A model generated the notes under the pieces. The model was not told the DNA's origin. It saw only the letters and a program-made list of their open reading frames with translations, and did no database searches. 64,000 bases of DNA from CAYJBH01 sp964370825 (GTDB lineage: Bacteria; Bacillota; Clostridia; Oscillospirales; Ruminococcaceae): positions 1 to 64,000 of the forward strand of contig CAYJKY010000009.1 of the NCBI GenBank assembly GCA_964370825.1. Reading direction: 5' to 3'. Positions 26,186 through 35,482 of this stretch are shown here, in pieces; position 1 is the stretch's first letter, and each line of letters begins with the position of its first letter. Both the position numbers and the translations under genes were made by a program.

Positions 26186-28000
26186 CTATTTTTTATTTGC
26201 CCTCATGCGTAACGAGTGGTCTAATATCTGTTTTCTTATACGTAGGGTTTGCGGTGTTACCTCTAAAAGCTCGTCACTCTTTAAAAACTCAAGGCACTCC
26301 TCGAGGCTCATGTTTCTCGGAGGAGTCAATTTCATTGAGTCGTCGCTACCCGAGGCACGAATGTTGGTCATCTGCTTTCTTTTGCATACATTCACTGCCA
26401 TATCGTCCGACTTTGGACTTACTCCAACCACCATACCGGCATAAACCTTGGTGCCGGGAGAGATAAACAGCGAACCACGCTCCTCTGCGTTGTAAAGTCC
26501 GTAGGTAACCGCCTCACCGGTTTCAAAGGCGATAAGCGAACCGCTTATGTTGGCGAAAATTTCGCCCTTGTATTCATCGTATCCGTCAAAAAGGGTGTTT
26601 AGTATTCCCTCGCCCTTGGTATCGGTTAAAAATTCGTTTCGATATCCAAAAAGACCCCTTGCCGGAATTCTAAACTCAAGGCGTGTTCGACTTCCTACCG
26701 GCATCATCTGTAAAAGCTCGCCCTTTCTTGCGGGTAGCTTTTCCATGACGCTTCCTACCGCTTCCTGCGGAACATCTATAACAACATATTCGTAAGGTTC
26801 CTTGCGAACGCCGTCCTCTTCACGAAATAAAACACGGGGTGGGGAAACGGAGAACTCAAATCCCTCACGGCGCATCGTTTCAATCAGTATGGAAAGATGC
26901 ATCTCGCCACGTCCGAGAACCTGAAAGCTGTCGGCACGTTCCCCGTCCGCAACACGCAGTGCAACATCACGAAGAGTTTCCTTGTGTAATCTGTCTCTAA
27001 TCTGGCGAGAGGTAACAAACTTGCCCTCTTTTCCGGCAAACGGAGAGTCATTAACAGCAAATGTCATCTCAACAGTCGGCTCGTTAATCTTCAAAAAAGG
27101 TAGAGGTTTTCCACCCTCAACAGCGGTTATAGTGTTGCCTATGTTAGCATTCTCGAGACCCGAAAGTGCGATGATATCTCCTACCGAAGCTTCGTTACGT
27201 TGAACCCTTGCAACGCCTTCATAGCTGAACAGTGCGCTTACCTTGCCCTTTTGCTGTAGACTTTCGTCGTGGTAGTCACACAGTAAAACCGTATCGCCGG
27301 TAACTATACTTCCACTTTCTATTCGACCTACCGCAATTCTTCCCACATATTCGTTGTACTCTATGCTGGACACTATCATGGAGAAAGGTGCATCGGCATC
27401 ACCCTCCGGAGGTTGTGTATACTCCAGTATAGTATCGAGTAGAGGTATAAGATCTGTTCCATCAACGTCCGGCGAATAGCTCGCAGTGCCGTTTCTGCCG
27501 CTGCAGAAAACCGTCGGGCTGTCTAGCTGGTGATCGGTTGCTCCGAGATCCATCAAAAGCAGTAAAATCTCATCCACGACCTCCTTAACTCTTGCATCGG
27601 GGCGGTCAATTTTGTTTACAACAATAATGACCGAAAGTTCCTGGGCAAGAGCCTTTTGCAGAACAAAACGGGTCTGAGGCATAGGTCCTTCGGCGGCATC
27701 TACAAGTAAAAGCACGCCGTTTACCATCTTTAAAACACGCTCCACCTCTCCACCGAAATCAGCATGGCCGGGGGTGTCGACAAGGTTTATCTTGACCGAC
27801 TTATATATTGCACCGGCATTTTTGGCAAGGATGGTAATTCCTCTTTCTCTTTCGATATCGCCGCTGTCCATGACACGTTCGGCAACCTGCTCGTTCTCCC
27901 TAAACACACCGGCTGTGCGTAACATTCCGTCCACCAGGGTAGTTTTACCATGATCAACGTGGGCAATTATGGCTATATTTCTAAGATCCTCTCGCTTCAT
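26186..28000 (-). CDS. typA: Ribosome-associated GTPase TypA/BipA
   Basis: A translational GTPase of 604 residues, the usual length. It has the P-loop IAHVDHGKTT, switch DTPGHADFGGEVERV, G4 NKIDRPDAR, and the BipA-specific C-terminal domain with KRKQMTNIRASGSDDSMKL. TypA acts on the 50S subunit during assembly and stress. The ATG at 28000 is chosen because GAAAGG lies 6 bases upstream; an open frame to 28048 crosses a terminator stem. It reads towards the terminator at 26115-26158. Confidence 0.97.
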   Translation of the reverse strand: MKREDLRNIAIIAHVDHGKTTLVDGMLRTAGVFRENEQVAERVMDSGDIERERGITILAKNAGAIYKSVKINLVDTPGHADFGGEVERVLKMVNGVLLLVDAAEGPMPQTRFVLQKALAQELSVIIVVNKIDRPDARVKEVVDEILLLLMDLGATDHQLDSPTVFCSGRNGTASYSPDVDGTDLIPLLDTILEYTQPPEGDADAPFSMIVSSIEYNEYVGRIAVGRIESGSIVTGDTVLLCDYHDESLQQKGKVSALFSYEGVARVQRNEASVGDIIALSGLENANIGNTITAVEGGKPLPFLKINEPTVEMTFAVNDSPFAGKEGKFVTSRQIRDRLHKETLRDVALRVADGERADSFQVLGRGEMHLSILIETMRREGFEFSVSPPRVLFREEDGVRKEPYEYVVIDVPQEAVGSVMEKLPARKGELLQMMPVGSRTRLEFRIPARGLFGYRNEFLTDTKGEGILNTLFDGYDEYKGEIFANISGSLIAFETGEAVTYGLYNAEERGSLFISPGTKVYAGMVVGVSPKSDDMAVNVCKRKQMTNIRASGSDDSMKLTPPRNMSLEECLEFLKSDELLEVTPQTLRIRKQILDHSLRMRANKK

Positions 28001-28015
28001 TAATATCCTTTCAAA

Positions 28016-28063
28016 TAAAAAAACTATGGAGCTGTCGAATTGAGGCAAAACAACAGCTCCATA
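28016..28063 (-). terminator. Intrinsic terminator of the peptidoglycan-binding gene
   Basis: On the minus strand, TATGGAGCTGT and ACAGCTCCATA pair perfectly (11 bp) and TAGTTTTTTT follows at once. It lies 33 bp after the stop of the peptidoglycan-binding gene and just before typA, so the two genes have separate transcripts. Confidence 0.92.
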
Positions 28064-28095
28064 AATGATACTACAATTCTTTAATTATGTCAAAT

Positions 28096-30726
28096 TTAGT
28101 ATTCTATTGCAAATATTTTATTCCAGGTTTCTGAGCCAACAGTGCCTGTCTCGAAAAGTCCGAGATTTTTCTGGAACTGCTTAACGGCACCCTCGGTAAG
28201 CTCATCAAAAAATCCGTTTTCCGGTGCAAAGAATGGGGCACAATACCTTGAAGCTATGCTTACCATGCGCTGTTGAAGCGTTAGAACCGCAGGCCCAAAG
28301 GAGCCAAGGTTTAATGCGTAACCCGGGTAGGAGGTAGGATTTCTGTAGACTCCGCTGTCATATACTGCCTTGCGATATGCCGAAAGCTGTGTAGAGTAGT
28401 TTAGTAACAGGCGATTCCAGGTTGCCTCGTCTACTACGCCGGTTGCAGACAGCCCCACCACCTTTTGAAACTCGATAACCGCTAGCCTTGTGGCCGTGTC
28501 GTATACTCCGCTCTGTGTGGGTGGAACAATTTCGCTTATATACAGTGCGATATACTGCAGACGATACTGCACCTCTAACACCCTGTCGCCGGTTGCTCCC
28601 TCAGATAGGTCATAGCCGGGGTAGGCAGAGGTGTAGAAGGAGAATACCTGACCGTCGTTTGTGGTGAGCATATCAAACTCGGTATAGATAGCAGTCCAAG
28701 TTACCCTACCTACTACACCATCGACATCAAGGTCGAACAGCTCTTGAAACTGGGTTACCGCAAGGGTAGTCTGTGACCCGAAAAGCCCGTCAAATCCTAT
28801 GGGGGTTATTTCTCTGTAGTATGCCGATAGTATAAAGAGATAGAACTGCATCTCCTTAACCGAGCTACCGGTCGAACCCTGTCTTAGGGCTGTTCCCGGA
28901 TACTCGCCCGGACGCTGATTTTCCGGTAAGAGATCGTTCACGGTCAGGGCAAAAATTTCGTATAATTTATTCCAGGTCGTGTTGCCAACAATACCATCGG
29001 CCAAAAGACCAAAATAGCTTTGAAAATCTTCAACAGCCGCCTGTGTACCTGAGCCAAACTTACCGTCTACCGTTATTTTTGGTATTGAGGAATAGTTGTA
29101 GCTTATAATATTTAGCCAGAACTGTATGCTTTTAACATTGTTGCCGCTACTTCCGTTCTCGAGCGGTGTGCCGGGATATGTCCAGGGATCTTCCTGTTCA
29201 GGCGGCAACACATCGGTAGACAGCGAAAGGTATTCTTCATATATAGCATCCCATGTCTTTTCACCCACAAGGCCGTCTACCTCAAGACCGTAGTATTTTT
29301 GAAATGCCTCAACTGCGGCCTCTGTTGCAGGACCGAAATCACCGTCCGCTGTGATTTTTGGAATGGAGGGGTTGTAATCGGAGATAATTCCGAGGTAGTA
29401 TTGCAGCTCGGTAACGGCACTTCCGGTACTACCGTCTTTGAGCGTTGTGCCGGCAAAGTCGCCGGTTGGAGGTACACCGGTTGGTTTTTCACCCTCACTG
29501 GTGAGCTCTGCAAGATCCTTAATCGATACGTATATATAGCTTATTGCATACCAGGTTGATTTACCGACTATTCCGTCGGCTGTCAGTGTGAATTGACGCT
29601 GAAAAGCTTTAACAACACTTTCGGTGCCGGAGCCGAAAACACCGTCCACAGTGACCGACCCAAAACCGGGGAAATCCTTAACAATTCTGCTTAGCTGACG
29701 TTGTATGGTTGTGACTGCATTTCCGGTAGAGCCTACACTCAGTGGCGAGCCGGGATAACTTTCCTCTATATTTTGAATATTGGAGCTGGTATAAAGCTCA
29801 ATTCCGTTTCCGTAGTAGTAGCGAAGTATTCCTATAGCCTCGTAACCACGATCGGCTAAATCCTTGGTGCCCCACTGCTTCATACCGTCACAACTTACGA
29901 TTTTACCGTCACAGTAGGAGGTGAAGTATGGCTCTACATTCCCATTGTTGCGAATATATGTATCAAAAACCTCGTCAACAATGGTTGCAACGCTGTCAAA
30001 GATAATTCCGCTGTGGTTGTATTTTTGGTCGTATCCCGGCGAGTTTGTTATCTCATATGAGTACCCTTTACTCCGGTACCACTCGGTGTAAACACGATTA
30101 AGTGCAACCGAAATCTGTGCGTAGATGTTAGCATAAAGAGCCTCGGTAGGCCATGTGGGATAGATTTCGCTGGAAGCAACGCTTTTAAGGTAGCTTATAA
30201 AGTTTACCGAAACGTTACTTGCTGTTTGGTTTGGAGCACCTAAGTGAACGGTGATCTTATTTGGTATAATAGGCTGCTCCAGCACCCTCGGTATGCTACA
30301 GATCGAAAGTGGCTCTGCCACGCTTCCGCCGTTATTGGCATACAGGGTATGTGGAGGAATCACCACCCGACTGAGTGAGGAATCATAGTTGTTACCTTCT
30401 GTAGTTGCAAACAGATTAGCGGGTATAAAGGTGGTTACTCCATCAAAAATTTGAACATTAACTATTGTCATCGGCTCGTATCCATCCGCCTCAACCGAAA
30501 CGGTGTAACAGCTATACGGTTGTATTTCGTTTAGCTGATCAAGTGAAAGATTTTTATCCGGCGCATCGAGCTCTACCGGCTCGGAATATCCGTCAATATC
30601 GGTGGTATAGCTATACAGAGTTTCGCTGATTCCGTTTATTTCCTGCGTTACCTTAACCGTTGCCAGTGATACCGGCAGGCTACCCTGTGCGCTTGAACTA
30701 AAAACCTTTAAATATCCAATAGGCAT
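28096..30726 (-). CDS. Spore-former peptidoglycan-binding protein with six PG_binding_1 repeats
   Basis: A protein of 876 residues. Residues 1-110 form a carboxypeptidase-regulatory-like beta domain (LATVKVTQEINGISETLYSY). Residues about 135-300 look SpoIID-related, with WPTEALYANIYAQISVALNR. Six repeats of about 80 residues follow, each beginning YPG or FAG, with GSTGNAV, DGVFGSGT and DGIVGKSTW motifs. Each repeat is a peptidoglycan-binding domain; the last two lack some consensus residues. No signal peptide is visible. Related proteins occur across sporulating clostridia, so a role in the cortex or mother-cell wall is likely, but not proven. Confidence 0.85.
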   Translation of the reverse strand: MPIGYLKVFSSSAQGSLPVSLATVKVTQEINGISETLYSYTTDIDGYSEPVELDAPDKNLSLDQLNEIQPYSCYTVSVEADGYEPMTIVNVQIFDGVTTFIPANLFATTEGNNYDSSLSRVVIPPHTLYANNGGSVAEPLSICSIPRVLEQPIIPNKITVHLGAPNQTASNVSVNFISYLKSVASSEIYPTWPTEALYANIYAQISVALNRVYTEWYRSKGYSYEITNSPGYDQKYNHSGIIFDSVATIVDEVFDTYIRNNGNVEPYFTSYCDGKIVSCDGMKQWGTKDLADRGYEAIGILRYYYGNGIELYTSSNIQNIEESYPGSPLSVGSTGNAVTTIQRQLSRIVKDFPGFGSVTVDGVFGSGTESVVKAFQRQFTLTADGIVGKSTWYAISYIYVSIKDLAELTSEGEKPTGVPPTGDFAGTTLKDGSTGSAVTELQYYLGIISDYNPSIPKITADGDFGPATEAAVEAFQKYYGLEVDGLVGEKTWDAIYEEYLSLSTDVLPPEQEDPWTYPGTPLENGSSGNNVKSIQFWLNIISYNYSSIPKITVDGKFGSGTQAAVEDFQSYFGLLADGIVGNTTWNKLYEIFALTVNDLLPENQRPGEYPGTALRQGSTGSSVKEMQFYLFILSAYYREITPIGFDGLFGSQTTLAVTQFQELFDLDVDGVVGRVTWTAIYTEFDMLTTNDGQVFSFYTSAYPGYDLSEGATGDRVLEVQYRLQYIALYISEIVPPTQSGVYDTATRLAVIEFQKVVGLSATGVVDEATWNRLLLNYSTQLSAYRKAVYDSGVYRNPTSYPGYALNLGSFGPAVLTLQQRMVSIASRYCAPFFAPENGFFDELTEGAVKQFQKNLGLFETGTVGSETWNKIFAIEY

Positions 30727-30809
30727 AGTATATCTCCTGAAAAGTTTGTCTTAAAACATGATATGCAGCAACTCTAATTTACGATACTTACAAATAAAAG
30801 GCAAATGTA

Positions 30810-30837
30810 TTGCATGTATGTTTTTTTATGGTATAAT
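30810..30837 (+). promoter_or_regulatory. Sulfatase promoter
   Basis: TTGCAT (30810-30815) and TATAAT (30832-30837) are spaced by 16 bp, 28 bp before the ATG at 30865. No regulator lies next to it. Confidence 0.7.
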
Positions 30838-30864
30838 ATATGCAGTATTATAGGAGGCTTTGCA

Positions 30865-32379
30865 ATGGCAAAGAATTACAACGTTTTATTTATTACGTCG
30901 GATCAGCAACATTATATTACATTAGGGGTCAACAACAGCGAGATAAAAACACCAAATCTCGACAGACTTTGCAAGGCAGGAACAACATTTGATAGGGCAT
31001 ATACCGTAAACCCCACCTGCACCCCAACAAGGGCGAGCATGATAACTGGCAAATATCCGTCTCAGCACGGTGCATGGACGCTCGGAACAAAGTTGGATGA
31101 AAAATGCACCACCATCGGCGAGCTCATGCATGAAAAGGGCATGAAGACGGCGTTGGTAGGTAAAGCACATTTTCAACCTCTCGTATCTACCGAGGAGTAT
31201 CCCTCGCTAGAATCATATCCGGTTTTACAGGATTTGGATTTTTGGAAAAATTTTAATGAGGATTTCTACGGGTTTGACACGATAAGGCTTGCAAGAAACC
31301 ATGCAAACGAAGCACATGTCGGTCAGCATTACGCCATCTGGATGGAGAAAAAAGGATTTGAAAATTGGAGAGACTATTTCCTTCCGCCGACAGGCACCAT
31401 GGACGCAGATATAAAATATGTTTGGGATATTCCGGAGGAGTTTCACTACAGCGCCTGGATAGCCGATGAGACAAACACCCTGCTGGAGAATTACAAAAAG
31501 AACGACGACAACTTTATGCTATGGGCAAGTTTTTTTGACCCTCATCCGGACTATTTAGTGCCAAATCCCTATGCCGACATGTATGACCTTGACTCAATAA
31601 CAGTGCCGACGGTGGATCCGAACGAGATGGAAAAGGCGACCGAGCTACATAAGCTAACACAGCAGGATAATCCGGATTTCGAAAACTACAAGGTGAGCGG
31701 ATACGGGATTCACGGCTGTAGCTCACATGTTGAGGATGCACAGGGCAACTGTAAAAATGACATCGCGGTATACTATGGCATGGTAACACTAATGGATAAG
31801 TATATCGGAAAAATTCTCGACAAGCTGGACGAGCTCGATTTAACAAGAAACACCTTGATTGTTTTTACCACCGACCACGGTCACTATTTCGGTCAACACG
31901 GACTTTATAAAAAAGGACCGTTCCTGTATGAGGATGCAATAAAGGTGCCATACATAGTTAGCCTAAAGGACAAAATTCCTGCCGGAGTAAGAAGTGATGC
32001 AATGCAAAGTATAGTGGATATACCAGTCACAATGCTAAGCTACTGTGGAATAGATGCACCGTACGATTTTACCGGAAAAAACCAACGTGAGGTATGGGAG
32101 GGTAAAAAGGACTCGGTAAGAGACAATATCATCTGCGAGCATAACCATGAGAGGAACACAATAAATCTTCGCGCTTATGTCGATAAGCGGTACAAGTTGG
32201 TTTTAATGCAGAACAACACCTACGGTGAGCTGTATGACCTTGAGGAGGATCCCGGCGAGCTGGACAATCGGTTTAACGACGAAGAGTTTAAGGACATAAA
32301 GGCAGAGCTTATGATGAAATATATCTGGGCAGAACTTGAAAAGGAGAGCCTATTTATGCCGAGAATTGCAGGAGCATAG
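30865..32379 (+). CDS. Cys-type sulfatase (arylsulfatase family)
   Basis: A cytoplasmic sulfatase of 504 residues. The catalytic formylglycine motif is CTPTR (Cys at about residue 52, TCTPTRASMITGKYPSQHG), so the residue would be modified by an anaerobic sulfatase-maturating enzyme. Metal ligands are in FITSDQQH and TTDHGHYFGQHG. AGGAGG lies 7 bases before the ATG at 30865; the upstream frame from 30805 crosses the promoter. No maturase gene or signal peptide is seen here. It may remove sulfate from imported glycans or choline-sulfate-like substrates; the substrate is unknown. Confidence 0.92.
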   Translation: MAKNYNVLFITSDQQHYITLGVNNSEIKTPNLDRLCKAGTTFDRAYTVNPTCTPTRASMITGKYPSQHGAWTLGTKLDEKCTTIGELMHEKGMKTALVGKAHFQPLVSTEEYPSLESYPVLQDLDFWKNFNEDFYGFDTIRLARNHANEAHVGQHYAIWMEKKGFENWRDYFLPPTGTMDADIKYVWDIPEEFHYSAWIADETNTLLENYKKNDDNFMLWASFFDPHPDYLVPNPYADMYDLDSITVPTVDPNEMEKATELHKLTQQDNPDFENYKVSGYGIHGCSSHVEDAQGNCKNDIAVYYGMVTLMDKYIGKILDKLDELDLTRNTLIVFTTDHGHYFGQHGLYKKGPFLYEDAIKVPYIVSLKDKIPAGVRSDAMQSIVDIPVTMLSYCGIDAPYDFTGKNQREVWEGKKDSVRDNIICEHNHERNTINLRAYVDKRYKLVLMQNNTYGELYDLEEDPGELDNRFNDEEFKDIKAELMMKYIWAELEKESLFMPRIAGA

Positions 32380-32396
32380 GCAATTTATAATCAATC

Positions 32397-32557
32397 AACT
32401 TGAAAAACGCTACAGCGTTTTTCAGCCCAATAGCAAAGTGACATGTCGTTATCGCTTTGCTATTGGGTGCACACAAAGTGTGCAATTGAAGATTTTGAAG
32501 TAGTTTATGTGCATTTCATGCACGTTGAAAACATATTGTTTTTCAAGTTAAACTACT
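32397..32557 (+). ncRNA. Multi-hairpin leader, candidate structured RNA, before the fchA-like gene
   Basis: The 216 bp between the sulfatase and the fchA-like gene is packed with stems: 11 bp at 32401-32424, 13 bp at 32426-32467, 7 bp at 32468-32484, and 6 bp at 32509-32523. Outer arms AACTTGAAAAAC (32397-32408) and GTTTTTCAAGTT (32538-32549) also pair. A 9-bp stem (32499-32507 with 32549-32557) closes a possible three-way junction with two short hairpins inside. It lies 38 bp before the start codon, where a riboswitch or an attenuator could act. It is not a recognised tetrahydrofolate riboswitch. A transposon-like palindromic element is the other explanation. Confidence 0.45.
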
Positions 32558-32595
32558 ATTATCAAGCCGTAAACAGTAAAAGAAAGAGGTTTATA

Positions 32596-33225
32596 ATGGA
32601 AGTGATGAAGGGTAGTTGTATCGAATTTACCGAGCTTTTGGCATCGGATGCTCCGGCACCTGGCGGAGGCGGCGCGTCCGCATATGTGGGTGCGATAGGA
32701 ACCGCTCTCGGAAACATGGTGGGCAGCCTTACGGTAGGAAAAAAAAAGTATGCCGAGGTAGAACAGGATATTATTGAGCTAAACCGAAAGGCAAAGGAAC
32801 TTCAAAACGAACTTATCGACCTTGTGGCTAAGGATGCCGAGGTGTTTGTTCCACTTTCCCGCGCCTACGGAATGCCGAAGGACACACCGGAGCAACAGGC
32901 GGAAAAGGATAAGGTTATGGAAAAATGCCTTGTCGAGTGCTGCGAGGTGCCAATGCAGATTATGGACTGCTGTTGTAGGGCAATAGAGCTACATGTTGAA
33001 TATGCAAAGAAGGGTACCGCCATTGCGATAAGTGATGTAGGGGTAGGTGTTGTTTGTTGCGGTGCCGCACTTAAAGGTGCTTCGCTTAATGTGTTTATCA
33101 ACACAAAATATATGAAAAACAAAGAGGTTGCACAGCAGTATAACAACAAGGCAAAGGATATGCTTGCAAAATATAATCCTCTGGTAGACGATATTTTCGG
33201 CGATGTAGAAAAAAGATTTTTTTAG
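32596..33225 (+). CDS. Formiminotransferase-cyclodeaminase-type protein (methenyl-THF cyclohydrolase, FchA-like)
   Basis: A protein of 209 residues belonging to the FTCD C-terminal (cyclodeaminase) family. It opens CIEFTELLASDAPAPGGGGA with the Gly-rich loop found across the family. The later VGVVCCGAALKGASLNVFIN is also typical. Without the formiminotransferase half it should act as a stand-alone cyclodeaminase or as methenyl-tetrahydrofolate cyclohydrolase. The next gene is folD, favouring one-carbon-folate work. AGAGGT precedes the ATG at 32596, and a 51-residue upstream extension would translate the hairpin leader. Confidence 0.88.
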   Translation: MEVMKGSCIEFTELLASDAPAPGGGGASAYVGAIGTALGNMVGSLTVGKKKYAEVEQDIIELNRKAKELQNELIDLVAKDAEVFVPLSRAYGMPKDTPEQQAEKDKVMEKCLVECCEVPMQIMDCCCRAIELHVEYAKKGTAIAISDVGVGVVCCGAALKGASLNVFINTKYMKNKEVAQQYNNKAKDMLAKYNPLVDDIFGDVEKRFF

Positions 33226-33243
33226 GATAGGATGGGTATAAAT

Positions 33244-34095
33244 ATGGCACAGCAACTAAAGGGTGCACCGGTAGTGGAGGCACTGTGTGAAAAGGCAAAA
33301 GCAATTGCCGAGAATATTTCCGATGTTCCAACACTCGCGATTGTGAGGGTCGGCAACAAGGAGGATGACATTTATTATCAGCGCAGTGCGGTAAAACGCT
33401 GTGAAGGTATAGGTCAAAAGGTGCAGGTTACCGAGCTTGCCGAGGATGTAAGCGAACAGCAACTTATCGAGGAAATTAAGCGGCTGAACAATGATGATAC
33501 GGTACACGGTGTACTGATGCTTCGCCCTCTACCAAAACATATCGATGAGAACAAGGTCTGTAACACCCTCTGCTCCGATAAGGACATAGACGGAATAACC
33601 GATGCATCGCTTGCCGGAGTATTTACCGGAAATGGTGTAGGTTATCCGCCCTGTACGGCGAGGGCGTGTATTGAGACTCTCGACTATTACAACGTTGAGC
33701 TTACAGGAAAAAAAGCTACTGTGGTTGGTAGAAGCTTGGTAGTAGGTAAGCCGGTTGCAATGATGCTTACCGGACGAAACGCAACGGTTACAATCTGTCA
33801 CACCAAAACTGCCGACATGCCGTCAGAGTGTAGGGCAGCAGACATATTGATTGTTTCGGCAGGACGTGCGGCTGTGATAGGTGAGAGCCATCTAAGAGAT
33901 GGACAGACCGTAGTAGATGTCGGAATTAATGTGGATGATGAAGGCAAGCTCTGCGGAGATATAAAAAAAGAGGCAGCAGAGGCAAAAGAACTTGACTACA
34001 CCCCTGTTCCCGGAGGGCTTGGTGCAGTTACAACGGCAGTGCTTTCCTATCAGCTTGCACTGGCGGCACAGAGCCTGACAAACGGAGACAAATAA
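33244..34095 (+). CDS. folD: Methylenetetrahydrofolate dehydrogenase/cyclohydrolase FolD
   Basis: A bifunctional one-carbon enzyme of 283 residues. It has the family's N-terminal fold with TLAIVRVGNKEDDIYYQRSA and the Lys-active-site region, the signature GVLMLRPLPKHID, the NADP-binding block TVVGRSLVVGKPVAMML, and the C-terminal DYTPVPGGLGAVTTAV. An alternative ATG at 33232 adds four residues; I use 33244 because GGATGGG lies upstream at better spacing. It follows the fchA-like gene by 18 bp; both interconvert methylene-, methenyl- and formyl-THF. Confidence 0.96.
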   Translation: MAQQLKGAPVVEALCEKAKAIAENISDVPTLAIVRVGNKEDDIYYQRSAVKRCEGIGQKVQVTELAEDVSEQQLIEEIKRLNNDDTVHGVLMLRPLPKHIDENKVCNTLCSDKDIDGITDASLAGVFTGNGVGYPPCTARACIETLDYYNVELTGKKATVVGRSLVVGKPVAMMLTGRNATVTICHTKTADMPSECRAADILIVSAGRAAVIGESHLRDGQTVVDVGINVDDEGKLCGDIKKEAAEAKELDYTPVPGGLGAVTTAVLSYQLALAAQSLTNGDK

Positions 34096-34096
34096 C

Positions 34097-35458
34097 ATGC
34101 CATTTTTAGTTAAGGATTCGGCGTTTTATAAAAACTTTTTTTCGCTTATGGCGGCAATGGTACTTCAAAGCCTTGTCACCACATCGGTGTCACTTGCCGA
34201 CAACGTTATGCTTGGCAACTACTCAGAATCGGCATTGTCGGGTGTTGCGCTTGCACTGCAGATTCAGTTTATACTCAACATGGTTGTCATGGGGGTTGGC
34301 GAGGGAATTGTCGTGCTATCCTCCCAGTACTGGGGATTAAAGGACGTTAATTCGATAAAAAAGATTATAAACTGTGCCATGAAAACCGCACTTGTAATCT
34401 CCATTGCAACAGGTATATTCGTGTTTATCTTCCCTGTTTTTTCGTTATCGCTATTTACGGCGGACGAGGTGGTAATATCCGAGGGCGTGAAATACCTTCA
34501 GATAATATGTTTTTCCTACATATTTTTTTCGGTCACCAACACACTTTTAGCAGGGCTGAGAAGTGTCGAGACGGTCAAGGTGGGCTTTTATGTTTCTATG
34601 TCTACCCTGATAATAAATGTATTTCTTAACTATGTGCTTATCTACGGAAATTTTGGTGCACCGAGATTAGGTGTTCAGGGTGCCGCAATTGCAACCTTAA
34701 CCGCAAGAATTATTGAATTTATCGTGGTTGTTATCTATCTCACGGTGTTCGACAAAAAACTACATCTATCCATAAAATCCTTCGGGAAGCTTGACACACA
34801 GCTTTTTAAGGACTATATCAAGGTTGGTATTCCGGTGGTTATCTCCAACGCCATGTGGGGCATTGCCATGAGTGTCCAGATGTCAATTTTGGGGCATCTA
34901 GGAGCTGCGGTGATTGCGGCTAACTCGATTTCTAACACGGTATTTCAGCTATCCTCTGTATTCTCCTACAGTGCCTCAAATGCCGCAGGCGTAATCGTTG
35001 GCAGAACGGTCGGTGAGGGTGACTTTGTAAAACTAAAACAATATACAAAAACCTTCCAGCTTATATTCCTTACCATAGGTGTATTGGCCGGACTTCTTCT
35101 ATACACGATAAAGGACCCGGTGCTCAGCTTTTACACCCTTTCCGACGAAACAAGGCAAATGACTGAAGGTTTCTTAAACGTTTGGTGCATTGCAATTGTG
35201 GGAACTAGCTATCAAGTCGCCTGTCTCGTGGGCATAGTTCGAGGTGCCGGTGATACCAAGTTTGTTATGTATAATGACGCCATCTTTCAGTGGCTTATCA
35301 TAATACCGTTTTCGCTACTCGCCGCCTATGTATGGCAACTTGACCCGGTGATAGTATTCTTCTTCCTCAAATCCGATCAGCTGCTAAAATGCCTGGTTGC
35401 GGTAGTTAAGGTAAATCGAACCGATTTTGCAAAAAAACTTACAAGAGAAACTGCATAA
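34097..35458 (+). CDS. MATE-family multidrug/metabolite exporter
   Basis: A membrane protein of 453 residues with about twelve helices in two six-helix halves. The MATE signatures are SLADNVMLGNYSESALSGVAL in the first half and LGAAVIAANSISNTVFQLSS in the second. MATE proteins use Na+ or H+ gradients to export cationic drugs. It starts 2 bp after the folD stop, with a GGAG inside folD, so it shares that transcript; a functional link to folates is not evident. Confidence 0.94.
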   Translation: MPFLVKDSAFYKNFFSLMAAMVLQSLVTTSVSLADNVMLGNYSESALSGVALALQIQFILNMVVMGVGEGIVVLSSQYWGLKDVNSIKKIINCAMKTALVISIATGIFVFIFPVFSLSLFTADEVVISEGVKYLQIICFSYIFFSVTNTLLAGLRSVETVKVGFYVSMSTLIINVFLNYVLIYGNFGAPRLGVQGAAIATLTARIIEFIVVVIYLTVFDKKLHLSIKSFGKLDTQLFKDYIKVGIPVVISNAMWGIAMSVQMSILGHLGAAVIAANSISNTVFQLSSVFSYSASNAAGVIVGRTVGEGDFVKLKQYTKTFQLIFLTIGVLAGLLLYTIKDPVLSFYTLSDETRQMTEGFLNVWCIAIVGTSYQVACLVGIVRGAGDTKFVMYNDAIFQWLIIIPFSLLAAYVWQLDPVIVFFFLKSDQLLKCLVAVVKVNRTDFAKKLTRETA

Positions 35459-35482
35459 AAAATTAATTAAGAGGTGATAATT

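Noticed and set aside
32499..32557. Known tetrahydrofolate riboswitch
   Set aside because: Although a three-way junction before folate genes is suggestive, I do not find the conserved bases of that class; it is listed only as a candidate structured RNA.
32443..32595. 51-residue N-terminal extension of the fchA-like protein
   Set aside because: It translates the hairpin leader; the protein family begins at the ATG at 32596, which has its own ribosome site.
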